DNA of 64,000 nt from Arenimonas terrae (GTDB lineage Bacteria; Pseudomonadota; Gammaproteobacteria; Xanthomonadales; Xanthomonadaceae), in the NCBI RefSeq assembly GCF_006265115.1, contig NZ_SMDR01000001.1, positions 1,054,001-1,118,000 of the forward strand, read 5' to 3'. Under the pieces are notes generated by a model. It saw only the letters and a program-made list of their open reading frames with translations. It did no database searches and was not told where the DNA came from. A program made the translations under genes and the position numbers. This document shows, piece after piece, positions 1-11,847 of this stretch. Numbering within the stretch: position 1 is the stretch's first letter; the number at the start of each line of letters is the position of its first letter.

Positions 1-1142
<1,142 letters not shown>

Positions 1143-1163
1143 TCAAGCCGGTCCGGGCTGGCC

Positions 1164-1424
1164 TCAGGCCGCCGGGACGACGCTCACGGTGCGACGCTTC
1201 TTCGGACCCTTGACCGAGAAATCCACCACGCCGTCCACGAGGGCGAACAGGGTGTGGTCACGGCCGAGGCCGACGCCGGCGCCCGGATGGAACTCGGTGC
1301 CGCGCTGGCGCACGATGATGTTGCCGGCTTCGATGGCCTGGCCGCCGTAGATCTTGACGCCCAGGTACTTCGGATTGGAATCGCGACCGTTGCGCGACGA
1401 GCCTACGCCCTTTTTCTGTGCCAT
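1164..1424 (-). CDS. rpmA: 50S ribosomal protein L27
   Basis: L27 is a large-subunit protein whose N-terminus reaches the peptidyl transferase centre. The 86-residue product begins [17 protein letters not shown] and contains [10 protein letters not shown] and [14 protein letters not shown], the invariant L27 blocks. The length is normal. It follows rplU with an 18-nt gap and is cotranscribed with it. There is no N-terminal extension of the kind cleaved in Firmicutes. Confidence 0.99.
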   Translation of the reverse strand: MAQKKGVGSSRNGRDSNPKYLGVKIYGGQAIEAGNIIVRQRGTEFHPGAGVGLGRDHTLFALVDGVVDFSVKGPKKRRTVSVVPAA

Positions 1425-1442
1425 GGCTTTATCTCCTCGCGC

Positions 1443-1754
1443 TTAGCCGGCAATGCCGGTGATTTCGATTTCGGTGAAGTACTGCCGGTGGCCCATCTGC
1501 TTGCGATGGTGCTTGCGGCGACGGAACTTGACGATGCGGACCTTGTCGAGGCGGCCGTGCGACTTGACGGTGGCGGTGACCTTGGCGCCCGAAACGTTCG
1601 GGGTGCCGATGGTGACCTTGTCGCCATTGCCGATCATCAACACGGAGTCGATGTCGAAGCTCTTGCCTTCCTCGAGGTCGATCTTCTCGACCTTCAGGGT
1701 CTCGCCCTGCATAACGCGGTACTGCTTACCGCCGGTAACGATGACTGCGTACAT
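1443..1754 (-). CDS. rplU: 50S ribosomal protein L21
   Basis: L21 binds 23S rRNA in the large subunit. The 103-residue product begins [14 protein letters not shown] and ends with the basic stretch [16 protein letters not shown] and then TEIEITGI, typical of the family. It is the first gene of the rplU-rpmA transcript. A well-formed sigma70 promoter lies 64 bases upstream, and GAGG precedes the start codon. Confidence 0.99.
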   Translation of the reverse strand: MYAVIVTGGKQYRVMQGETLKVEKIDLEEGKSFDIDSVLMIGNGDKVTIGTPNVSGAKVTATVKSHGRLDKVRIVKFRRRKHHRKQMGHRQYFTEIEITGIAG

Positions 1755-1817
1755 GACCGGGATTCCTCTGTAGTTATTTTGGTCAAACCTGCCCCGCGGT
1801 CACGGGACAGAAGCGGA

Positions 1818-1847
1818 ATTCTAGGGGAAACAGGCCGTTACGGTCAA
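1818..1847 (-). promoter_or_regulatory. Sigma70 promoter for rplU-rpmA
   Basis: On the minus strand, TTGACC (1847-1842) and TAGAAT (1823-1818) are separated by 18 bp. The predicted start near 1811 would give a leader of about 55 nt before rplU. Confidence 0.75.
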
Positions 1848-2066
1848 ACCCCACCACACTCCCGGCCCGCGGCCCAAGGCCGGGATGCCCCTCGCCCCTG
1901 TCCCGGGGCCGGGACAAGGGACCTCTCCAAGCCCGCGGCCAACCCCGGAAGCCGGCCGCAAACCCTTGGCCTGTCAGGCATTTATCCCATTACCTGGAGG
2001 GTCACAGCCTGCCCACGGCGCCCTGCTAAACTGCCCGGCTACTCCTCCGGAGCCGCCCCCAGGCGC
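1848..2066. other. Intergenic region between divergent rplU and uvrA
   Basis: No gene is visible. The stretch is GC-rich and contains an imperfect hairpin around 1896-1920 (CCCTGTCCCGG against CCGGGACAAGGG). A possible extended -10 for uvrA, TGCTAAACT, lies at 2024-2032, with no convincing -35. I see no LexA/SOS palindrome, although uvrA is SOS-controlled in many bacteria. Confidence 0.5.
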
Positions 2067-4966
<2,900 letters not shown>

Positions 4967-4970
<4 letters not shown>

Positions 4971-5368
4971 GCGCCGTCGTCTACACCCTGGCCATCGAAG
5001 CGCGCTGGCGCGACATGGACGCCTTCAACCACGTCAACAACGCCAGCTACCTCGGCTATATCGAGGAAGCGCGGGTGCGCTGGTTCAAGTCGCTCAGCGC
5101 CGACTGGGCCAACGAGACCTCCGCGCCGGTGATGGCTTCGGTGACGGTCAACTACCGCCGCCCGGCCGTGTGGCCGGAAACGCTGCGCATCGAGCTGATC
5201 GCCGAACGCGCCGGCAACAAGAGCCTGACCCTGGGCCACCGCATCACCGCCGCCGGCGATCGCGACGTGCTGTACTGCGATGGCCACACCATCCTGGTGT
5301 GGATCGACCGCAGCGGCCAGTCGGTGCTGCTGCCGGAGAACGTGCGCGCCGCCTGCGCCGTGGGTTAG
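4967..5368 (+). CDS. Hotdog-fold acyl-CoA thioesterase (4HBT/YbgC type)
   Basis: This 133-residue protein belongs to the 4-hydroxybenzoyl-CoA thioesterase superfamily, which hydrolyses acyl-CoA thioesters. The diagnostic segment [20 protein letters not shown] carries the usual catalytic Asp and the HVNN motif near residues 17-25. A short C-terminal beta segment ([16 protein letters not shown]) follows. The substrate cannot be read from the sequence. The ATG overlaps the uvrA stop (ATGA), which implies translational coupling. The 3' end overlaps the convergent copper-chaperone gene by 4 bp. Confidence 0.88.
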
Positions 5369-5808
5369 GGCGCGCTGCGCCGCACCGGCACTTCCACGTA
5401 CAGCCGGCGGCCGTCCGCCAGCACCAGCCGCAACCGCGCGCTGTCGCCTTCGGCCAGCGGCCGCAGCGGCTTCATCAGCATCAGGTGCAGGCCGCCGGGC
5501 TCGAAGCGCAGCGACGCGCCGGCGGCGACGACCATCCGCCCCGCCGGCCGCATCCGGCTGACGCCGTCCACGAGTTCGGTTCGGTGGATCATCGGCATGC
5601 CGAAGTCCCGGCTCTCGACGTCCACCACCTCGACCGCGGCGGCGCAGGGATTGCGCAGCACCAGGTACCCGGCCAGCGTGCTGGCGCCCGGCGGCGCGGC
5701 GCGCACCCACGCCTTCTCGATCACCGGCGCGCAGTCGGGCGCCGCCCCAACGGCGGCTGAAGCGGACAGCCAGAGGGTCAACCCCAGGCACGGGCGGAGT
5801 ACGTTCAT
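5365..5808 (-). CDS. PCu(A)C periplasmic copper chaperone
   Basis: PCuAC proteins hold Cu(I) in the periplasm and deliver it for cytochrome oxidase CuA assembly. The 147-residue product has an N-terminal signal peptide (about residues 1-22). It also has the full family copper motif H-x10-M-x21-H-x-M: His of MIHRTEL, Met of SRMRP, and HLM near residue 113. All four ligands are present. It is transcribed divergently from the DUF4139 gene. The tail is RRSAP. Confidence 0.9.
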   Translation of the reverse strand: MNVLRPCLGLTLWLSASAAVGAAPDCAPVIEKAWVRAAPPGASTLAGYLVLRNPCAAAVEVVDVESRDFGMPMIHRTELVDGVSRMRPAGRMVVAAGASLRFEPGGLHLMLMKPLRPLAEGDSARLRLVLADGRRLYVEVPVRRSAP

Positions 5809-5813
5809 GGGCC

Positions 5814-5822
5814 TATGATAAT
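5814..5822 (+). promoter_or_regulatory. -10 element for the DUF4139 gene
   Basis: TATGATAAT lies 25 bp before the start codon, in the 38-bp divergent gap. It contains GATAAT, a good -10. No clear -35 is visible. Confidence 0.5.
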
Positions 5823-5846
5823 CCCACGCGCCCCCAGGAGTTCCGC

Positions 5847-7313
5847 ATGACCCGCACCCTGCTCGCCGTCGCCATCGCCTCCATGATCACGTCCACCGCC
5901 CACGCCGCCGAACCGCGCCTCACCGTCTACAGCGGCGATTACGACGCCGTGGTGCAGTCGGAGGCCATGCCCGGCGGCCCCGGCTTCGCGCTCTACGAGG
6001 CCGGCATCGGCTTCGACCTGCGCAGCGGCGCCAACCGCGTCAGCCAGGGCGGACTGCCGAGCGCGCTCGACGCCAGTTCGGTGCGGCTCAAGCCGCGCGG
6101 CGACGCCAGCGTGCGCGGCCAACGCTTCGATTTCGCCATCGCCGGCCAGGACGAACTGCTGCGCCGTTCGATCGGCCAGACCGTCACCGTCGAGCAGTCG
6201 GGCAACGGCGGCCGCCAGAGCCACACCGGCGTGCTGATGGCCGCCGGCAACGGGCTCACCCTGCGCCTGCCCGACGGGCGGGTGAAGGTGCTGTCGGAAT
6301 ATTCGAGCTTCGAGCTGGCCGCGATGCCCGACGGCATCGTCAACGAACCCACGCTGTCCTGGGATATCACCGCCGGTGCCGCCGGCCGCCAGGACTTCGA
6401 CCTGTCCTACGCCAGCGCCGGCCTGGCCTGGCGCGCCGAATATCAGGTGGACCTGAGCGGCCAGGCCAAGGCCTGCCGCATGGACATCGACGGCGCCGCG
6501 ATGGTGGTGAACCGCTCCGGCGCCGACTTCAACGGCGTCGCCCTGACGCTCGTCGCCGGTCAACCGAACCGCGCCCCCGCCTCCGGGCCGATGCAGGCCA
6601 AGGCCTATGGCCGCGCCGAGATGATGGCGGCCGACGCCGCTGCGCCGCAGCCGGTCGCCTCGGGCGAATATCACGCCTACCGCCTGCCCGGCAGCGCCTC
6701 CCTGCCCCAGGGCAGCGTGCAGCGCCTGCCGCTGATCGATGCGACCCGCGGCATCGCCTGCGAACGTCGTTACGAAACCCGCTCGGCGATGGGCGGCTGG
6801 CGCCCGCCCTACCCGATGATCGACGCCAACTTCAATGCCGAGACCGGCGAGCAGCCGGTGATCGCCGGCCTGCGCTTCGACAACCGCAAGACCGGCGGAC
6901 TGGGCATGCCCCTGCCGGCGGGCCGCGTGCGCGTATTCGACAACGGCGACCTGCTGGGCGAGGCCACGATGGGCCACACCCCGGCCAATGCCGAGGTGGA
7001 ACTGGACCTGGGCACCGTATTCGACCTGACCGCCGAGCGCAGCCGCGAGGATTTCCAGGTCGACCGCGCCGGCCGCACGATGGAAGAGCGCATCAGCATC
7101 GTCGTGCGCAACGCCAAGCCGGAAGCGGCCACGGTGCACGTGCTCGAGACGCTGCCGCGCTGGAGCGACTGGGAGGTGGTCTCCAGCACCGTGCCCGCGA
7201 CCAAGCGCGACGCCCAGTCGGCGACCTTCGCGCTGTCCGTGCCGGCGGGCGGCGAGGCGAAAGTCACCTACACGGTGCGGTATCGTTGGGCCCCCGACGT
7301 CCAGATTCCCTGA
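5847..7313 (+). CDS. Secreted DUF4139 domain protein
   Basis: The 488-residue product has a Sec signal peptide (MTRTLLAVAIASMITSTAHA, residues 1-20). The body resembles DUF4139 proteins, which are beta-rich envelope proteins related to MuiA. Recognisable parts are a middle region LAWRAEYQVDLSG near residue 193 and a C-terminal segment ERISIVVRNAKPEAATVHV followed by LPRWSDWEV. The molecular function is not known. AGGAG lies 5 nt before the ATG. A crotonase gene follows 9 nt after the stop and may be cotranscribed. Confidence 0.8.
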   Translation: MTRTLLAVAIASMITSTAHAAEPRLTVYSGDYDAVVQSEAMPGGPGFALYEAGIGFDLRSGANRVSQGGLPSALDASSVRLKPRGDASVRGQRFDFAIAGQDELLRRSIGQTVTVEQSGNGGRQSHTGVLMAAGNGLTLRLPDGRVKVLSEYSSFELAAMPDGIVNEPTLSWDITAGAAGRQDFDLSYASAGLAWRAEYQVDLSGQAKACRMDIDGAAMVVNRSGADFNGVALTLVAGQPNRAPASGPMQAKAYGRAEMMAADAAAPQPVASGEYHAYRLPGSASLPQGSVQRLPLIDATRGIACERRYETRSAMGGWRPPYPMIDANFNAETGEQPVIAGLRFDNRKTGGLGMPLPAGRVRVFDNGDLLGEATMGHTPANAEVELDLGTVFDLTAERSREDFQVDRAGRTMEERISIVVRNAKPEAATVHVLETLPRWSDWEVVSSTVPATKRDAQSATFALSVPAGGEAKVTYTVRYRWAPDVQIP

Positions 7314-7322
7314 GGCCCACCG

Positions 7323-8075
7323 ATGAGCATCGAACTGCACCGCCATGGCGACATCCACGAAATCCGCCTGGCGCGCCCGCCGGTCAATGCGCTGACGCCG
7401 GAGCTGCTTTCGGCGCTGCGTGCGGCGGTGCAGGCGGCGCCCGCCGAGGGCGCCCGCGGCATCGTGCTCACCGGCGGCAGCAAGGTGTTCTCCGGCGGCA
7501 TGGACGTGCCGCACCTGATGGGACTGGACCGCGCGTCGCTCAAGGCCGGCTGGGCGACGCTGTTCGCGGCCGCGCGGGCCCTGGCGGATTCGCGCGTGCC
7601 GGTGGTTGCGGCCATCGGCGGGCACAGCCCGGCCGGCGGCTGCGTGCTGGCGCTGTGCTGCGACTACCGGATCATGGCGCGCGGCCCGTTCCGGATCGGT
7701 CTCAACGAGGTGCAGGTCGGCCTGGTGGCTCCGGACGCGATCCAGCACCTGATGCGTCGCGTCGTCGGCACCTACCGGGCCGAGCGGCTGCTGGTCGCCG
7801 GGTCGCTGGTGGAATCCGAGCAGGCACAGGCGATCGGCCTGGTGGACGAACTCACCGACGCCGAACATGTGCTCGCCCGCGCGCTCCATTGGCTCGAGGA
7901 GCTGCTGAAGCTGCCGTCTGCGGCGATGCTGGCCAGCCGCCAGGTCGCGCGCACCGACATGATCGCCGCGCTCGAAGCCTTCAGCGACGACCACCTCGAT
8001 GGCTTCATCGAAGACTGGTACGCACCCGGCACGCAGGCGGCGCTGCAGGCGCTGGTGGCGCGCCTGAAGAAGTGA
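7323..8075 (+). CDS. Enoyl-CoA hydratase/isomerase family protein (crotonase fold)
   Basis: The 250-residue product shows the crotonase fold: substrate loop RGIVLTGGSKVFSGGMDV near residues 47-64, oxyanion-hole region GGHSPAGGCVLALCCDYR near 99-116, and NEVQVGLVAPD. The catalytic glutamates of enoyl-CoA hydratase are not obvious: the position after the GG of the second loop reads CVLA. It may therefore be an isomerase or another crotonase activity. It lies between a DUF4139 gene and a lipoprotein gene, and its stop overlaps the latter (GTGA). Confidence 0.85.
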   Translation: MSIELHRHGDIHEIRLARPPVNALTPELLSALRAAVQAAPAEGARGIVLTGGSKVFSGGMDVPHLMGLDRASLKAGWATLFAAARALADSRVPVVAAIGGHSPAGGCVLALCCDYRIMARGPFRIGLNEVQVGLVAPDAIQHLMRRVVGTYRAERLLVAGSLVESEQAQAIGLVDELTDAEHVLARALHWLEELLKLPSAAMLASRQVARTDMIAALEAFSDDHLDGFIEDWYAPGTQAALQALVARLKK

Positions 8076-8455
8076 CGCTGGTGAAGGGCCTGCCCCGACT
8101 CGCGCTGCTGTCGCTGCTCGCCCTGCTCGCCGCCTGTGCCGAGCCGGTGCCCGAGGCCTACGCCGACTACGTCGGGCACTGGCGCGGCGACGGCGTACGC
8201 CTGGTGATCCGGGCCGACGGTCATGCCGACTACGACCGCGTGCAGGGCCGCACCCACGTGGCGATCGAGGGCAACGCCCACAGTTTCAGCAAGCGCGGCT
8301 TCCGTATCGGCATCGGCCCGCTCAGCGCGGACTTCAAGGTGCAGCAGGCGCCGGAGGTCGAGGACGGCCGCTGGCGCATGACCGTGGACGGTGTCGAACT
8401 GACCCGCATAGACATCCTGCCGGTCGAGTCCGGCCAGCAAAGCCTGCGGCTCTGA
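8072..8455 (+). CDS. Small putative lipoprotein, function unknown
   Basis: A 127-residue protein with a hydrophobic leader ending in the lipobox LLAAC (Cys near residue 20), so it is probably an outer-membrane or periplasmic lipoprotein. The mature part (YVGHWRGDGVRLVI, then GPLSADFKVQQAPEV) looks like a small beta-barrel. I recognise no family. The start is GTG at 8072, overlapping the crotonase stop. GTG at 8081 is an alternative. The stop abuts the convergent sulfurtransferase stop with no gap. Confidence 0.7.
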   Translation: MTLVKGLPRLALLSLLALLAACAEPVPEAYADYVGHWRGDGVRLVIRADGHADYDRVQGRTHVAIEGNAHSFSKRGFRIGIGPLSADFKVQQAPEVEDGRWRMTVDGVELTRIDILPVESGQQSLRL

Positions 8456-9313
8456 TCAGTCGCCGGTGGCCACCGGCCGCGCCGGCTGGCTGACCCAGCC
8501 GCTCCACGACGGCGCGTAGATGCGCGCGCCGGAAAGGCCCGCATGCTCCATCGCCAGCAGGTTGTGGCAGGCGGTGACGCCGGAGCCGCAGCTGAGCACG
8601 ATCCCGTCCGGCGCGCGCCCCTGCAGCAGGGCCTCGAAGTCCGCCCGCAGCTGCGCCGGATCGCGGAAGACGCCCTGCTCCATGTTCTCCCCGTACGGCC
8701 GGTTCAAAGCGCCGGGAATGTGGCCGGCGACCGGATCCAGCGGCTCCACCTCGCCGCGGAACCGCTCCCGCGCGCGCGCGTCCAGCAGCCAGCCCGGTGC
8801 GGTCGGCAGGCGCGACAGCACTTCGTCGGTGCCCGCAACCTGGGCCAGGTCGAATTCGCCTTCGTAGTGCCCGGCGTGCAGGGTCGGCTCGCCGGTTTCC
8901 AGCGGCAGGCCGAGCGTGCGCCAGCGCGAGAAGCCGCCGTCGAGCACGGCGACCCGACGATGCCCGAGCAGGCGCAGCAGCCACCAGAAGCGCGCCGCCG
9001 CCATCGCACCGTCGCCGGCGTCGTAGGCGACCACCTGCGAACCGGGCGTCACGCCGAGCCGCGCCAGCAGCGCGCGGAAATCGGCCGCTTCCGGCAGCGG
9101 GTGCCGGCCCAGCGATGCGGGCTTGCGATGGTCGGACAGGTCGCGGTCCAGGTGTGCGTGGCCGGCGCCGGGCAGATGCGATTCGCGCCAGGCGCGCTCG
9201 CCCGCGCCGGGGTCGGCATTGGCGAGCACGTGCCGGCAATCGACGATCACCAGGTCCGGGCGGCCCAGCGCGGCCACCAGGTCCTCGGCGGAAACCAGGG
9301 TGGTCCAGTTCAT
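8456..9313 (-). CDS. sseA: 3-mercaptopyruvate sulfurtransferase (tandem rhodanese)
   Basis: The 285-residue product has two rhodanese domains. The first includes LVIVDCRHVLAN near residue 20. The second carries the active-site loop CGSGVTAC near residue 238. CG(S/T)GVTA is the mercaptopyruvate-specific loop, whereas thiosulfate sulfurtransferases have CRxGVT. The enzyme transfers sulfur from 3-mercaptopyruvate to thiol acceptors in the cytoplasm. The ATG overlaps the upstream Nudix gene stop, so DUF1289, nudL and sseA form one coupled unit. Confidence 0.93.
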   Translation of the reverse strand: MNWTTLVSAEDLVAALGRPDLVIVDCRHVLANADPGAGERAWRESHLPGAGHAHLDRDLSDHRKPASLGRHPLPEAADFRALLARLGVTPGSQVVAYDAGDGAMAAARFWWLLRLLGHRRVAVLDGGFSRWRTLGLPLETGEPTLHAGHYEGEFDLAQVAGTDEVLSRLPTAPGWLLDARARERFRGEVEPLDPVAGHIPGALNRPYGENMEQGVFRDPAQLRADFEALLQGRAPDGIVLSCGSGVTACHNLLAMEHAGLSGARIYAPSWSGWVSQPARPVATGD

Positions 9314-9930
9314 GTGGCCTGCTCCAGCCGGTGGCGGAAATTCACCAGCATCGCGGCGGTCGCGCCCCAGATGCGGTGGCCCTCGTAACGGTACTCCAGC
9401 AGCCGGCGGCGGCGCCCCTGCCAATCCATCTCGAGCTCGCGCACGTTGGCGGGGTCGAGCAGGAAATGCAGCGGCACCTCGAAGGCTTCCGCCACCTCGG
9501 ACGGATCCAGTCGCGGCACGTAGCCACCCGACACCGTCGCGACGACCGGGTAGACGTGGAAGCCGGTGATGGTGACGAAGGGATCCAGATAACCCCGCGG
9601 AGACGACAGTGCCGCCGCGAGTCCGACTTCCTCCTCGGCTTCGCGCAGCGCCGCCGCCACCGGATCGGCGTCGTCGGCCTCGATTCGGCCACCGGGAAAA
9701 CTGACCTGGCCGGCGTGGAGGCGTAGCGCCTCGGTGCGCCGCGTCAGCAGCACGCAAGGGCCGTTGGCGCGCTCGATCAGCGCAATCAGCACGGCGGCAG
9801 GCCGCAGCGGCGCGCCGGCGGGCAGCAGGTCGGAAAGTTCGGGAAGGTTCCAGCCGGGCCCCGAGGGGGGCTGGTCCAGCGCGTGCAGCGCGCGGGGCAG
9901 GCGTTCGATCGGGTCGAACGGCGGGGTCAC
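9310..9930 (-). CDS. nudL: Nudix CoA pyrophosphatase (NudL/YeaB type)
   Basis: The 206-residue protein carries the CoA-pyrophosphatase signature LRLHAGQVSFPGGR, then the Nudix helix ALREAEEEVGL near residue 100. Family members hydrolyse CoA and acyl-CoA to 4'-phosphopantetheine and 3',5'-ADP. The start is GTG at 9930, whose last two bases overlap the DUF1289 stop. No in-frame ATG lies nearby upstream. The stop overlaps the sseA start. Confidence 0.9.
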   Translation of the reverse strand: MTPPFDPIERLPRALHALDQPPSGPGWNLPELSDLLPAGAPLRPAAVLIALIERANGPCVLLTRRTEALRLHAGQVSFPGGRIEADDADPVAAALREAEEEVGLAAALSSPRGYLDPFVTITGFHVYPVVATVSGGYVPRLDPSEVAEAFEVPLHFLLDPANVRELEMDWQGRRRRLLEYRYEGHRIWGATAAMLVNFRHRLEQAT

Positions 9931-10115
9931 ACGCGCTGCGCCTCGCGCCCCGGCAGCACCACTTCCATCAGGTGCAGGCGCTCGTCGTCGTTCATCTGCG
10001 ACCACCGCGCGATCTCGGCCGTGGTCCGCAGGCAGCCTTCGCACAGCCCCGCCCGGTCGAGCGAACAGATCCCGACGCAAGGGCTGAGCACGGCGCGGAA
10101 GGAAGGGTTGCTCAT
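9927..10115 (-). CDS. DUF1289 small Cys-rich protein
   Basis: A 62-residue protein with the DUF1289 pattern CVGICSLDRAGLCEGCLRT: four cysteines at residues 13, 17, 24 and 27, suggesting metal or Fe-S binding. It continues EIARWSQMNDDER. The biochemical role is unknown. It is the first gene of a coupled trio with nudL and sseA, and lies behind the strong terminator that follows the FKBP gene. Confidence 0.88.
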   Translation of the reverse strand: MSNPSFRAVLSPCVGICSLDRAGLCEGCLRTTAEIARWSQMNDDERLHLMEVVLPGREAQRV

Positions 10116-10127
10116 GCTCCGGACACG

Positions 10128-10159
10128 AAACCGCCGCGCCGGGAGACCCGGCGCGGCGG
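10128..10159 (-). terminator. Strong terminator after the FKBP gene
   Basis: A perfect 13-bp stem CCGCCGCGCCGGG/CCCGGCGCGGCGG closes a 3-nt loop and is followed on the minus strand by TTTCG. It lies 11 bp beyond the FKBP stop and 13 bp before the DUF1289 start. Confidence 0.8.
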
Positions 10160-10169
10160 CGGTGTGTGC

Positions 10170-10898
10170 TTACTTGACGCTGACCAGCTTGATGTCGAAC
10201 ACCAGGGCCTGGCCCGGGCCGACCGGCGAACGCGGATCGTTGCCGAAGGCCTTGTCGGCCGGCAGGAACACTTCCCAGCGGGCGCCCGTCGGCATCATCA
10301 CCAGGGCCTCGCGCACGCCCGAGATCGGGAAGTCGCTGACCTTGAAGCTGGCCGGGGTCGGGTTGGCCTGGGCGTAGGTGTTGGCGAACTCCTGGCCGGT
10401 CGACACCGAACCGCGGTAATGCATCTGCACGGTGCTGGCGGCGGTCGGCTTGGCGCCCGCACCCGGCTCGATCACGCGGTACTGGATGCCGTTGGGCAGG
10501 GTGGTGACGCCCGGCTTGGCGCGGTTGGCGGCCAGGAAGGCATCGGACTTGGTCTTGTTCTCGCGGGCGACGCGTTCGAACTCGGCACGGGCCTGGCTGA
10601 CCATGCGCTGCTGCAGGCCGCCCAGCTGGGCCGCCATCTGCTCTTCCGGATGGGCCGGAGCGCGCTTGGCGAACCCGTCCTGCAGGGCGCGGATGACGGC
10701 GTTGATGTCGACGTCCACGTTCTGCTGGGACAGATCCTTGCCCAGGTCGTAACCGATCGCGTAGCTCAGCACCGCCTTGTTGACCGGAGCGGGAGCCGGC
10801 TGGGACTGCGGCGCCGGAGCCGGGGCGGTCTGGGCCAGGGCAACGCCGGCGCTCAGACCAAGGGCCGCCAGACTGGCAGCCAACAGACGCAACTTCAT
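10170..10898 (-). CDS. Periplasmic FKBP-type peptidyl-prolyl isomerase (Mip/FkpA-like)
   Basis: The 242-residue product has a signal peptide (about residues 1-22), a Q/A/P-rich linker, an N-terminal Mip-type dimerisation helix region (YAIGYDLGKDLSQQ near 47, and a long helix around 95-125), and a C-terminal FKBP domain from about 128. Such proteins assist folding in the periplasm. The FKBP pocket is altered: compared with FKBP12, FD becomes FA, IRGW becomes ISGV and AYG becomes AFG. The Asp and Trp of the proline pocket are therefore missing and isomerase activity may be weak. It is monocistronic, bounded by a strong terminator. Confidence 0.88.
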   Translation of the reverse strand: MKLRLLAASLAALGLSAGVALAQTAPAPAPQSQPAPAPVNKAVLSYAIGYDLGKDLSQQNVDVDINAVIRALQDGFAKRAPAHPEEQMAAQLGGLQQRMVSQARAEFERVARENKTKSDAFLAANRAKPGVTTLPNGIQYRVIEPGAGAKPTAASTVQMHYRGSVSTGQEFANTYAQANPTPASFKVSDFPISGVREALVMMPTGARWEVFLPADKAFGNDPRSPVGPGQALVFDIKLVSVK

Positions 10899-10950
10899 CA
10901 GGAATCTCCAGTTGTGGATGCGGGGCGATGTGGCACCCCAAAGGCCGCGC

Positions 10951-10957
10951 TAGGATA
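10951..10957. promoter_or_regulatory. Overlapping divergent -10 elements
   Basis: TAGGAT (10951-10956, plus) and TATCCT (10957-10952, minus) overlap in the 150-bp gap between the FKBP gene and the rightward crotonase gene. Each is a plausible -10, so the two promoters may compete. Confidence 0.4.
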
Positions 10958-11048
10958 GCCCCCGCACGGCTGAACCGCTACTGACACCAGCCATCGCCCG
11001 GATCCGACCCGTCCTGGCGGCCCAAGTTCCATATCCCACGGAGTTCCC

Positions 11049-11831
11049 ATGGCTTTCAGCAACCTGCTCGTCGAGGACCGCGGCGCCGTCCGCCGGATCA
11101 CGCTCAATCGCCCCGACAAGCTCAATGCCCTCAACCACGCGACGCTGACCGAACTGCATGCCGCCTTCGAAGCCGCCGGCGCGGATGAAGCGGTGCGCGT
11201 GGTCGTGCTCACCGGCGCCGGCCCGAAGGCCTTCGTCGCCGGCGCCGACATCGCCGAGATGAATGGACTGAGCCCGGTCCAGGCCCGCGATTTCTCCCGC
11301 CACGGCCAGCGGCTGATGTCGCGCATCGAACAGCTGGGCAAACCCGTGCTGGCCATGGTCAACGGCTTCGCCCTGGGCGGCGGCCTGGAGCTGGCCATGG
11401 CCTGCCACCTGCGCATCGCCGCCGACAGCGCCAAGCTCGGCCAGCCCGAAGTCAATCTGGGCCTGATCCCCGGCTTCGGCGGCACCCAGCGCCTGCTGCG
11501 CCTGACCGGCCGCAGCGCCACGCTCGAGCTGTGCCTGCTCGGCACACCGATCGACGCCGCGCGGGCCGCCCAGATCGGCCTGGTCACCCGGGTGGTCCCG
11601 GCCGACCAGCTGGAGCCCGAGACGCAGAAATGGGCCGAACAGCTGGCCGCGGCCGCGCCACAGGCGCTGCGCGGCGTGCTCGACGCCGTGCTGCTGGGGG
11701 GCGAGGCGCCGCTCGAGGCCGGCCTGGACTACGAAACCCAGGCGTTTGCCCTGGCGTTCTCCACCGAGGACATGAAGGAAGGCACCGGCGCCTTCCTGGC
11801 CCGGCGCAAGCCGCTGTTCACGGGCCGCTGA
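11049..11831 (+). CDS. Enoyl-CoA hydratase (crotonase family)
   Basis: The 260-residue product matches short-chain enoyl-CoA hydratases: RITLNRPDKLNALN near residue 17, AFVAGADIAEM near 60, GFALGGGLELAMACH near 103 with the first catalytic Glu (GGLEL), and QPEVNLGLIPGFGGTQR near 134 with the second (PEVNLG). It should hydrate trans-2-enoyl-CoA in fatty-acid beta-oxidation. It lies 16 bp before rnfC and could share a transcript with the Rnf genes, although no functional link is established. Confidence 0.92.
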   Translation: MAFSNLLVEDRGAVRRITLNRPDKLNALNHATLTELHAAFEAAGADEAVRVVVLTGAGPKAFVAGADIAEMNGLSPVQARDFSRHGQRLMSRIEQLGKPVLAMVNGFALGGGLELAMACHLRIAADSAKLGQPEVNLGLIPGFGGTQRLLRLTGRSATLELCLLGTPIDAARAAQIGLVTRVVPADQLEPETQKWAEQLAAAAPQALRGVLDAVLLGGEAPLEAGLDYETQAFALAFSTEDMKEGTGAFLARRKPLFTGR

Positions 11832-11847
11832 GCCGCTGAGGCCGGCC

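Noticed and set aside
1848-2066. SOS (LexA) box before uvrA
   Set aside because: I could not find a CTG-N10-CAG type palindrome or the lineage-specific TTAGTA-type palindrome.
5805-7994. 729-codon open frame on the minus strand
   Set aside because: Antisense to the DUF4139 and crotonase genes; no signal peptide, domain or ribosome-binding site.
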